Below, piece by piece: positions 1-8,542 of a stretch of DNA of 11,682 bases (position 1 is the first letter of the stretch; each line of letters begins with the position of its first letter). The stretch is from positions 1 through 11,682 of the forward strand of contig JAKOGH010000113.1 in the NCBI GenBank assembly GCA_024811115.1, written 5' to 3'. The translations under genes were made by a program, and so were the position numbers. Below the pieces are notes generated by a model, which was not told the DNA's origin, did no database searches, and saw nothing but the letters and a program-made list of their open reading frames with translations. The DNA comes from Terana coerulea (lineage: Eukaryota > Basidiomycota > Agaricomycetes > Polyporales > Phanerochaetaceae).

Positions 1-382
1 AACCATACGGCCATCGGTAGATGGCGCCGGCGAGGAACGTCCCAAACTTCAGCATATGGTGGCGGTACACGCCAACAGTGCCTTGGGGTCTATACGTAGC
101 CATCGCGGACATTGGTTGATGAACAAGATTCAAAGTTATGTGATGTGAGCTGCTTGATAGGATGATATGTATGGGTGCCGAGAGTACTCGCCAGCCACGA
201 ACATCCATATCTGCTTGGGCGGCGAAGGATCAGTGGTGTCACCGGGAGAATGTATAGTGATCATATGGACTTCTGAAGTGGAGATGACCACTTCGAGTCT
301 TATGGGAGACGGGACGTTACATCCAAGTGAATAAAAGATTGTGTATTGGCCGAGGTACACACGAGCCCGCTACCTGCGAACA
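1..382. other. Left edge, no assigned gene
   Basis: No gene is recognised here. On the minus strand, the frame open from about 633 continues to 136 with only one stop, a TAG at about 372-370. That stop could be removed by a possible intron with a GTAGCG donor and a CCCATAG acceptor (about 373 to 300), giving an alternative C-terminus for the membrane-protein gene to the right. The preferred model ends that gene at 383, but the choice is not secure. Confidence 0.3.
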
Positions 383-1454
383 TCAATAGTCCACATATTC
401 GTATCGTTCAGGCTCCATCTCGAGATCCAAGTCAAGGCGCGCAGGGGCGGCGCCTTACAGTAGCTCGCAGTCTTCGTCTTAGGTAGCCATTTGTCACCAT
501 AGCTGTCGGCCCCAGTACCATTGACGTCCTTCCACTCAGGAGAAAGCGAGCTAGCCTTTTCAGTTTGCCAGTGGGGAAGTCGGAGTCGAGCGGAATATCG
601 TATAAGGTCGATAGATCGGTCTCCGTCGAGCATTGCGAACCCCGGTTAGCTGCCCGCGAAAGGGACAGGTCGGGGATGACAGCAGATGAGCCGGAGGTGT
701 TAGTCAAGGGTTGTCGATGCGAATCTTGGGGGAAGCAGAAGTTGGCCATTCTAAGATGGGATTTAAACTCTTCTTCGACGTTCCGAGTGGGTGGGGAAGG
801 TGTCGTCCGAGATGCTGGTGGTTTTGAGCCGGGACGGCACCAAGGGGAGCAATTGAAAAGACCACAGAAAATAATGGATTAGGGAGACGACGTAGGCTCG
901 GTGAGGTCACCGGCCGAACGCGTCGTGTTGTGGGCGTCCCGTCTGAGAAACCGCTTGAGCAAGTTCGTAGACGAATGATACGGGCCTTGGCCATCTGCAT
1001 GATTTGCTAGGTCAGGGCGCGAATGCTAGACAACATTGGAAGTGAGGGCGCACCTAGTACAAGTTCCCCTCCAGAGCCTATATCCTTTTCCAAGTCCACC
1101 TCATCTCGTTTGCCAGACAACCTGCTCTTACACCATTGGTAGCCGCGGATGGTCAGCTGCACACCGAACAGTACGTAGAGGATGAAACAAGCAAGCCCAA
1201 CTATCGCAGGCGCGAGAGTTAGATCGTTTTATCCGCAGAGAAGATATACCCACGTACAGATCGTGAAGAAGTCTTGCGGACACATATGCAGCCATTCAGC
1301 GACAGGCTTGCAGATTTCCTCCTGCTCCGACATTCCCGTGGACTTGAAGTTTCGTGGAAGAGGCTGCAGGGGAGAGCAAGCAACGGAAATGTAGCACTGT
1401 ACCCATTCTTAAGATAACACTGGCGAGGACGGGGGGCTGACTCTTGCTCGCCAT
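383..1454 (-). CDS. Unrecognised spliced membrane protein with one TM segment (approximate model)
   Basis: I do not recognise the family. Read on the minus strand, exon 1 (1454-1419, MASKSQ start), exon 2 (1363-1258) and exon 3 (from 1200) join in frame across introns of 55 and 57 bases. The second intron has a GTACGT donor, a CTAAC branch site and a TAG end. Exons 2-3 encode a hydrophobic stretch (FFTIFGLACFILYVLFGVQL, about residues 43-62) followed by basic residues, so the tail is probably cytosolic. A third intron ends at 995; its donor is 1053 or 1060. Downstream, C-ending codons and Ser/Asp-rich sequence continue in shifting frames to a TGA at 385-383, with a C-terminus rich in Asp, Glu and Tyr. 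Joining these pieces needs several single-base corrections, some at T or C runs, or undetected introns. The start and TM exons are the best supported part; everything below 995 is tentative. Function unknown. Confidence 0.4.
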
Positions 1455-1560
1455 GTATGCGGCTGGAACTGAAGGCGGTGACTGCAAAGCTCAGAGAGTT
1501 CGGCGCTTCTGCTTCAGGTCCGACTCGCCGGGGCCCGCCGCCCAAACAGGAAGCACCTGG

Positions 1561-1648
1561 TCACGCGTGACCGTTGGCCGACGCGCGACGACCGCGACGC
1601 GACTGCGTTGACTGTCACGTGTTACGCGTCACGCGGCGGGGTATATAA
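1561..1648 (+). promoter_or_regulatory. Histone H3 promoter: two ACGCGT boxes, E-box and TATA box
   Basis: TATATAA lies at 1642-1648, about 95 bases before the H3 start codon. Upstream are ACGCGT at 1563-1568, inside the perfect palindrome TCACGCGTGA (1561-1570), a second ACGCGT at 1624-1629, and CACGTG at 1616-1621. ACGCGT is the MluI cell-cycle box bound by MBF/DSC1 in yeasts, which drives G1/S genes; applying that to this fungus is inference. The stretch from TATA to ATG is C/A-rich, like fungal 5' leaders. The same 288-base interval also separates H3 from the divergent membrane-protein gene and may serve both. Confidence 0.6.
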
Positions 1649-1742
1649 GTTGCAGGTCAAGCAAGCTCAGCATCTTCTTCCACAACCACCACCATCCCAG
1701 CCACTTCAGCTACCTACTACCCAACAAACCCCACACTCAGAC

Positions 1743-2378
<636 letters not shown>

Positions 2379-2909
2379 GTGCCTGTTACCGGGTTTCCCC
2401 AATCCCATCGTGTCTGTAACATCACCCCTCGTTTTGGACACTCGTCTCCGTTGTATCGTTTAGGTCCTCTCGATTTGTCTCTTCGATTCTTCACCCTTGT
2501 CTCCTACTCTTTGGAATATCTATGCCTACCTATGAGGAATGTGATGTAATGGGCCTTCCTGGTGTTGCATTACCTAGTTTCAATATCATTATGCATTGTA
2601 GCCATGAAACGAGCGATATGGATCGTGGATGTGATGTTGGTGAGATCGTTGGCCGCGGTGTCTTTGTGGCGTTTCCGGCACCGGAATGTCGGTACCAGTA
2701 AGTCATGGAACAGCCGGTACAACGTGTCATGAGTCATCATCACGAACCGTGTGGCCGACGTCATCCCCGCCCTGGCGTTCAGTATACACGTTGCACCCGC
2801 TCGCCGGTGGCGCTTAACTTTCGTCGTCGTCCGAGACAACGCCGACCGCGGCCGATTTGGCTTAAACGGCGCATCAATTGATGGATCAGACTAAGCGCCT
2901 AATTCTCGA
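2379..2909. other. H3 3' flank and intergenic sequence, no gene seen
   Basis: The first part is T-rich and presumably holds the H3 3' untranslated region; no histone stem-loop is apparent, as expected for polyadenylated fungal histone mRNAs. A minus-strand open frame at 2839-2570 (89 codons, rich in Thr, Arg and Met) resembles no family I know and lacks clear coding bias. Confidence 0.4.
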
Positions 2910-2924
2910 ACGGTCGTTGTGCTC
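2910..2924 (+). repeat. Left copy of 15-base target-site duplication
   Basis: ACGGTCGTTGTGCTC, exactly repeated at 3435-3449. The T-rich tract starts at the next base. Identity stops abruptly on both sides, as expected for a target-site duplication. Confidence 0.7.
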
Positions 2925-3434
2925 TTTTTTTTTTTATTTTTATTTTTTACTCCAAATTGTATTTAAAGTGCAGGGAACATGCCCTATGCTACACATGTGA
3001 GACCTAGGCACGGGCGCGGCTTTGAAGGAACCAACTCAGTCGGTTTAAGAAAATGGTAGGCCTTTCACGAGCTCCCTCAGTCGCAGTAAGAGGATTGCTC
3101 CTCCCGCTCGTAAGTCGGCCCGAGTTTCCGGACATCTGGTCCCCGCAGGAGTCACCCCCGGTTCACAGAGCCTTCCCGGCAAGAAAGCGCGCAGCGCGAT
3201 AAGCGCAAAAGCACGTCGCCACACAAGTGATAATGCAGATGCGCGCCGGCCCGATGGAAGCTAAGGTGAGATTTTCGATTGCACAGACACGACACGAGTT
3301 TGCACCCAGCCAGAGGCGGTACAGGTGGTCTCGAGCGGTCGCGCTACGGGCCGGGGTCCTCTCCGTCCCTGCGCTCTTTGGCCTTCCGGTATTTCTTCCG
3401 GTTCGCCTTGAGCGCGTTCTTTAGGTAGTGGGAG
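2925..3434 (-). mobile_element. 5'-truncated retroposed fragment with poly(A)-like tail
   Basis: The plus strand begins with T11-A-T5-A-T6 (2925-2948) directly after the left 15-base repeat, so on the minus strand the segment ends in an A-rich tail. It is bounded by exact 15-base direct repeats. Variable-length duplications of about 7-20 bases plus a 3' A tail are the standard product of LINE-type target-primed reverse transcription. The 510-base length and the absence of a reverse transcriptase frame fit a 5'-truncated LINE, a SINE, or a partial mRNA retrocopy. I saw no clear RNA polymerase III A and B boxes, so truncated LINE or mRNA copy is preferred. The parent is unknown. Confidence 0.65.
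3344..3433 (-). pseudogene. Possible C-terminal coding remnant inside the retroposed fragment
   Basis: Starting at the very 5' edge of the insert, the minus strand reads 29 codons to a TAG at 3346-3344. The peptide is Lys/Arg-rich (KANRKKYRKAKERRDGEDPG). About 420 bases of apparent 3' untranslated sequence and the A tail follow, the layout of the end of an mRNA. A second frame is also open here, so coding origin is only suggested. It could be the end of a LINE ORF2 or of a host gene. Confidence 0.3.
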
Positions 3435-3449
3435 ACGGTCGTTGTGCTC
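3435..3449 (+). repeat. Right copy of 15-base target-site duplication
   Basis: Exact copy of the sequence at 2910-2924, lying at the 5' end of the minus-strand insert. The spacing of 510 bases equals the insert length. Confidence 0.7.
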
Positions 3450-4343
3450 AGTGCTCGTAGGTCACTCTACCCCGAACATCGTCCACGAATATCACACGCA
3501 TCTACACACATTCACTACATAATGCCGAATGACTAGGCGGCCCCATGCTTGCGGTCCGCTCACGCTTTCTATCAAGATGCCTAGTAGCCGCGTGGGTGCG
3601 TCTACTTATTCCTGTACATTGATCAGTCGATGCGTCTGCTGACTACACCATGCCAAATGGAACAGAACGAAGGCTGTTTCATCCCTTCTGTACATGCGCT
3701 GCGGGTCCGAGGTCAAGAATGAATCAATGGAGATGTCCCAGGGTCATATTGGCGTCATGCGGGCCGCGGCACAGCTGGACGCTGCGGCTGTCGGTCTATC
3801 TCGCAAAGCTTCATCCGTGCTGGCAACAACCATCCTTGATGCCTACGCGGAAACAGGCCATCTGCCAAGCGGTATCAAGATATATGCCAAAGAGTGCGTT
3901 TCTGCTTGCGTTCATCTATCCAATGAGGCTTACAGGTCAACGCACAGAAATTCACTGCGATGAGAGCGCCAGGACAAAGCCCGTATGAGACCCTCGTCTT
4001 CTTCGAATGCGCTCCACGATGGTCCTGAGCTTGTATTTCTACTGCCATTGCATCGCCAATTTACGAGTGTATTCGGATCATCAGATGGACGCCCCCGCTC
4101 ATGTGCTTAGTGGATCTTTTGCTCGTGTATGACCTTGATCATTTCTCGACACTGTTGCGCGTAATGAGTTCGATTTATCCACACGCTTCCAGACCATGCT
4201 TAAATATGACCCACCCAATCTTCCAGACTTCAAGCTTGTGTCCCGCACCCGCAGCGTGACTACGCACATCCTGTCTTTGCTCTACACCATTTATACGCAC
4301 CAATCCTCAAGGCTCGACCCCATAGGCATCAACAGTCGACGAA
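3450..4343. other. Intergenic and GH76 upstream region
   Basis: Apart from the 3694-3963 reading frame, nothing is recognised. The last 150 bases are the likely GH76 promoter and leader: a weak TATA-like TTAAATAT near 4200 and a C/A-rich stretch leading to the ATG at 4344. No strong TATA box is seen. Confidence 0.35.
3694..3963 (+). CDS. Unrecognised 89-codon reading frame
   Basis: The frame has a fairly coding-like codon pattern and an Ala-rich, helix-prone middle (MRAAAQLDAAAVGLSRKASS), then a Gly/Tyr/Cys-containing C-terminus. I know no family that it matches. A second frame just upstream, starting near 3629, is also open and runs into it, so this may be one exon or a fragment of a larger broken gene. 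It has no visible signal peptide, membrane segment or metal site. It may equally be a chance open frame. Confidence 0.25.
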   Translation: MRCGSEVKNESMEMSQGHIGVMRAAAQLDAAAVGLSRKASSVLATTILDAYAETGHLPSGIKIYAKECVSACVHLSNEAYRSTHRNSLR

Positions 4344-6289
4344 ATGTTCTTGAACTCTAGTGCCATCGCCGGCCTCGCGAGGGCCTCCTGCTTTGAAACG
4401 CAGAGGCCCTGAGCACGGCTCAGGTGAGTACTATTACGCTCAAACTATACCCGCCTTCGCGTGCTGACCTGCATTGTTAGAGTGTAGCCACCGCGCTCAT
4501 TAACGAGTACTGGGTGTCATCTGGCGACTTCTTCCAGTAAGAGTTCATTTTTCGACCAGTCAACAGCCATGCTAATGTCCTGAACTGAATAGGGGCAACC
4601 TTCACTGGACGGGTGCTGTACGTCTCTACCGCCCTACACCGATGCTATACTGACCCCATGCAGAATGGCGTCGAGAGCCTGCTGACTCTGATGGACTTGA
4701 CGCACAACACCGACTTCAAGGCGGATGCGTATGCCTTCGGCTCAGCTGCTGACTCGACACCGGGCTTCCCGGATTCTTATTTCCAAGGCTCTTACGATGA
4801 TGCTGGAGTAAGATTTCTGCAGTACTTATTTGAATGTTGCGGACTCATGGGGTCAATAGTGGTTCGTATTGTACTCCATCCGTGCCGGTGACTTTGGTGC
4901 CGGAGATGCGGCTGCCAAGGTAATACTTTCCACTGTAATCCGACTTGGTATCGCCTCATCAACTCTTGGTACCTACAGGCAAAAGCAGTCTCAGACTCCA
5001 AGACAGTCTACAGTTATGCGGCCAACTGGGATAATACTGTGAGCCTTTGTCCTTCATTCCCGAACAGCTTTGCGTTGCTAATGTAGGAATTGGGCTGCAG
5101 TGTGGTGGAGGAGGTGAGTAGTCAGCCGAACAACGTCTTGTCTGATTTAGAGCTGAGTCAACTCGTGTAGTTTGGTGGAGCAGCAAGCACGACTACAAGA
5201 ACACGGTAACCAACGGCTTATACATGCACACTTCGGCCGCTCTTGCGCTACGAAATCCCTCCGTAGCGAGTTACAAAACCAACGCAATCCAGGTGCGTGC
5301 AGTGTATCTTTGGCTTTTAGTGTTGGTTTTGACTCATACCTCCTCCCACAGGCCTGGGAATGGCGTACGCTAGATTACGTCATATTTCAACTGTCCCAAA
5401 CTGACCCTTCGCCCGTTCCACAGTCGCGCAGTCCGGCATTAGAGGCTCAAACAATCTTTGGGGCGATGGAATTCACGTAAACAACGGCGCTTGTGGCTCT
5501 CCGGATGGTACACTGTGGACTTACAACCAGGTTTGTCATCTCGACTACTCTATGTACTGTCGCTCGATTGACCTTTGGAATCAGGGCATCGTATCTTCTG
5601 GTCTCGGCGTACTCTACGCTCTGACCAAGAACGTCACCTACCTTACCGAGGCAGAAAAGACCATCGACGCGGTCATCAACTCCGGCCTCCTTACATCCGG
5701 CGGTTTCCTCAAGGAGTCTTGCGACAATGTCAGCCAGTCAAGCTGCGATAATGACCAGGCTATCTTCAAGGTATGTCTCACAGGTTGTCGCTGTTTCTTT
5801 GGCTAAAGTGTTTTATATAGGGCACCTTTATGAAGCATCTCGAGGTACGTCTCTTTCTACCCGCCATGTGAAGCCATTTGTTGAGGCTTCCTCAGTATTA
5901 TCTCGATCAAGCAAAGTTAGTGATTTTCCTTGGGACAGTGTCGTCATATACTGACAATTGCCACAGCGACCCTGCACGTACGGCAAAATACAGCGATTGG
6001 ATTGCGTCTCAGGGCTCAGCCATTTTACACTACGCCAAGCGTGCTGACAATGTACGCCTTACTATCTTGCCATGCGCAGCAACATTCTCAGTCTTTTTAA
6101 CTGACGTCTCTTGTATAGATTCCTGGAACTGTTTGGTACGCCCCTAACCAAGGGGGCTCTATCTTCAGCCCTCCTTCGGCCATGTCTGGACTTGCGGGAC
6201 TTATTGCTTCAGCTAAGGTGAGCGCATTGGTCTTTGCATGGACCATGCTATAGTCTCATCAATTTGTCGTGTAGTACGGTACTTGCTGA
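4344..6289 (+). CDS. Secreted GH76 endo-alpha-1,6-mannanase-like protein, 16 exons, damaged exon 1
   Basis: GH76 enzymes hydrolyse alpha-1,6-mannan backbones of fungal wall mannan; some act as transglycosidases in wall assembly. Exons: 4344-4423, 4481-4536, 4593-4617, 4664-4807, 4860-4919, 4979-5038, 5101-5113, 5171-5292, 5352-5364, 5424-5530, 5585-5770, 5821-5844, 5896-5915, 5967-6051, 6119-6217, 6275-6289. From exon 2 all joins are in frame for 342 residues, ending SAKYGTC. Recognisable motifs are INEYW, GNLHWTGANG, the catalytic Asp pair in GSYDDAG (about residues 99-100 of the repaired protein), CGGGVWW, NQGIVSSGL and DNDQAIFKG. Two exons are only 13 bases long. Exon 1 starts MFLNSSAIAGLA, as a signal peptide would, but the frame that joins exon 2 (NAEALSTAQ) is one base out and has a TGA (4393-4395) before it. 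As written, no secreted product can be made. No GPI-type hydrophobic C-terminus is present. The family call is firm; the lesion may be real or a sequence error. Confidence 0.93.
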
Positions 6290-6532
6290 TGCGAATTTGT
6301 GATTACTGTATTCCTCCACGGACTGAGTCACCCACGAACTTTTGCGGATCATGCGGTGTTGCGTCATGCGTCGCAGAATTACCGTAGCGTTTTCTATGAA
6401 GGATGATGATCTGTGTTCATAGCGTACCAAGCTCCTATATTTCAAATCCTGTGGCAGAATGTCGATGATCCGGTGTTTTGGTGGCAGCCTAATCATGAGT
6501 TGCAGCCCCGCTGAGCGTCCGAAGCTCAGAGT
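6290..6532. other. GH76 3' flank, no gene seen
   Basis: Presumed 3' untranslated and intergenic sequence. It contains a short hairpin, CTGAGC-7 bases-GCTCAG, just before the inverted-repeat element. An 82-codon minus-strand frame overlapping the GH76 end has no recognisable content. Confidence 0.35.
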
Positions 6533-6539
6533 CCGAGGC
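6533..6539 (+). repeat. Left 7-base direct repeat flanking the TIR element
   Basis: CCGAGGC lies immediately outside the left inverted repeat and recurs immediately outside the right one (8536-8542), so it is a likely target-site duplication. A related GTCCGAGG also occurs inside the inverted repeat at 6554-6561, which slightly weakens the case. Confidence 0.55.
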
Positions 6540-6926
6540 TACGGTTGACGAGACGTCCGAGGATGGATTTCGTTTTGATGCACCATCACTCGCGCCAAGC
6601 GCCTGATGGGCGCTCCCACGGCTTGGTCCGACCGACCGAGGCCTTGCTCTGGAATTGGAGTGTGGTCCTTGTACCTACCTATAGCTACAGCTCAATGCTA
6701 GTGGAATCGAGAAAGCATGGAGCAGAGGGAGCCCAGAGTCTCTCGAAAGGTCGAAATCCGAGGTTTGCTGGCGGGCGCTAAAAGCCGGAGGTAGCCGGGA
6801 ATTGATTGATGAGCGAATGCGGTAACTTGACGATAACAAGCCCGAGATGATCTAAGTTTGGGTTATCTAGCACGTGAGCCCCCGCCCTCCGCCACGCCAC
6901 ATCGAGCTCGCGCTCGTTGTTCTCAA
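6540..6926 (+). repeat. Left terminal inverted repeat, 387 bases
   Basis: Reverse complement of 8149-8535. I compared most of the length in blocks and found no mismatch; identity ends at base 6927 inside and at 6539 outside. It contains a small internal hairpin, AGCGCC-TGATG-GGCGCT (6598-6614). Both arms carry the same 78-codon open frame, which I regard as a by-product of the repeat. Confidence 0.93.
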
Positions 6927-8148
6927 TAGTGCCAGACTTGGAGGTGTCCCCTGAATTCCTCGCCATGCCTTTGTCATATTGCATTTACCCCCTTTGTGTT
7001 GTGTTGATGCATGTCAAATAGTATATATGTATACAGCACACAATTGCAACAAGCCAGGCTGTCCCTACTGTAACAAGTCAACTTGGTGGCATTGTGCCTC
7101 TAATGAGAGCTCAGCTGACACACATTTAGGCTGGTGTCAGCTCTGCCCCTTCGCCCAGACATAGACACAGTAGAATATATGTATTACTTCATATACATAT
7201 ATTTACTTACTCCAAAAGGGCTGCAAGTGGAGCAGACATTATTATTGATAGAATATAATATAACATTCAGCACATAATATGTCAAGCAGGTCAGCTGGAC
7301 ATGAAGAGAACACATGAGGGCCTGCTAAATGGAACAGTCATCACAGAGAAGAGCAACTACACGGCATGGTGCACAATGTCCAGGACTGCATGCAGCACAT
7401 GTGCGGTGACAGAAGTTACAGCGACACCGGTGTGGACATACACGGCATGGAATTCACGCCTACAGTATAGTATTGCACAGTGCACACCGACACCACTTGC
7501 CGGCTGAGAGGCGGCAGACAACTGCACAAGCATTGATGGGTATAGTGCGCCCAAGGCACTACCGTCTGCTCTTCAAGCCGTTGCATGCGCACAACCAGAG
7601 GTTCCTGCTGTCTTGAGAACGCAGTAGACGGGATGTGGTCTGCAGGTTTGTTTTTGAATGCTGACAAGACTGTGTTGGCGGGTAACATCCTGACGGGAGT
7701 AGGTAAGCTACAAGACCGACGTACAGTGGTGCAGCGGCGGTAGCGGGTAAAGCGTGTATCTAATAATAAAGAGAAACAATTTAGTAAAAAGGAGCATTGT
7801 CCGTGAACCGTGCAAGCACAGCCCGGTCATGAACAGCGACGCAAAGAGAGACGGGACATGGGTGACGTACTGGCTGTTTATAAGAAGCTCTCACAGCCCG
7901 GCACCATCAAGTGACAACCCCCGTATCCTCCCGTGACTTCCTGTAGGTCCTGATCGACAGGTGGTCCGAGAGTGGCGATGCATTTGCAAGCAAGTGAGGT
8001 CTTCCGGGTCATACCAACGGTATAGGGAAGGGCGAGGAGTGCCAGCAAGATAATCGGGGAGGCACCAGCAACACTTGGTGGCTGCCAGGTCGCCTGTGGA
8101 TGAAGGTACTCGTAGTGAAGGAGACGCCGCAGAAGGCAGGCTGTACGG
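6927..8148. other. Interior of the TIR element, no transposase seen
   Basis: Parts of this interior are richer in A/T than the flanks, mainly 7010-7290. It holds an 11-base AT-rich hairpin (7174-7184 with 7193-7203, loop of 8), and TACACGGCATGG twice, 81 bases apart (7358-7369 and 7439-7450). Short frames on both strands resemble no known domain. One at 6979-7164 is rich in Cys and His but has only a TTG at its start. Confidence 0.45.
7174..7203. repeat. AT-rich hairpin inside the element
   Basis: AATATATGTAT at 7174-7184 pairs perfectly with ATACATATATT at 7193-7203 around an 8-base loop. No function can be assigned. Confidence 0.6.
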
Positions 8149-8535
8149 TTGAGAACAACGAGCGCGAGCTCGATGTGGCGTGGCGGAGGGCGGGGGCTCA
8201 CGTGCTAGATAACCCAAACTTAGATCATCTCGGGCTTGTTATCGTCAAGTTACCGCATTCGCTCATCAATCAATTCCCGGCTACCTCCGGCTTTTAGCGC
8301 CCGCCAGCAAACCTCGGATTTCGACCTTTCGAGAGACTCTGGGCTCCCTCTGCTCCATGCTTTCTCGATTCCACTAGCATTGAGCTGTAGCTATAGGTAG
8401 GTACAAGGACCACACTCCAATTCCAGAGCAAGGCCTCGGTCGGTCGGACCAAGCCGTGGGAGCGCCCATCAGGCGCTTGGCGCGAGTGATGGTGCATCAA
8501 AACGAAATCCATCCTCGGACGTCTCGTCAACCGTA
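8149..8535 (-). repeat. Right terminal inverted repeat, 387 bases
   Basis: Reverse complement of 6540-6926, with no mismatch found in the blocks compared. The outer end reads CGTCTCGTCAACCGTA and is followed directly by the second CCGAGGC. Confidence 0.93.
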
Positions 8536-8542
8536 CCGAGGC
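8536..8542 (+). repeat. Right 7-base direct repeat flanking the TIR element
   Basis: CCGAGGC, an exact copy of 6533-6539, abutting the right inverted repeat. Confidence 0.55.

Larger units (their letters stand above)
6540..8535. mobile_element. Non-autonomous DNA transposon-like element with 387-base inverted repeats
   Basis: A 1996-base segment is bounded by inverted repeats of 387 bases (6540-6926 and 8149-8535), with outer ends TACGGTTGACGAGACG, and is flanked by a 7-base direct repeat. The 1222-base interior has no frame over about 110 codons and nothing recognisable as a transposase, so it would need enzymes supplied in trans. Very long inverted repeats are typical of Mutator-like (MULE) and foldback elements, but those make 8-9 base duplications; KDZ/Zisupton elements, common in basidiomycetes, make about 8. 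A 7-base duplication fits neither exactly, so the superfamily is left open. The match between the arms implies recent origin, or homogenisation by gene conversion. It lies about 250 bases after the GH76 stop and 1.35 kb before the GH71 start. Confidence 0.85.

Noticed and set aside
1219..1545. 108-codon minus-strand frame upstream of and within the membrane-protein gene
   Set aside because: It crosses two well-formed introns and is out of frame with the exons that encode the membrane segment.
2925..3434. SINE with an internal RNA polymerase III promoter
   Set aside because: I could not find convincing A-box and B-box sequences near the 5' end of the minus strand, so a truncated LINE or mRNA copy is preferred.
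4613..4891. 92-codon continuous frame in the GH76 region
   Set aside because: It reads through introns 3 and 4 of the GH76 gene. The spliced model keeps the family motifs, while this frame starts at GTG inside exon 3.
5087..5113. Alternative GH76 intron 6 acceptor at 5086
   Set aside because: GTAG at 5083-5086 is a plausible acceptor, but it puts the following exon out of frame; using CTGCAG at 5100 gives the conserved CGGGVWW.
6545..6781. 78-codon open frame, identical at 8294-8530 on the other strand
   Set aside because: It lies wholly inside the inverted repeats; the duplicate is explained by the repeat, and the peptide has no recognisable domain.
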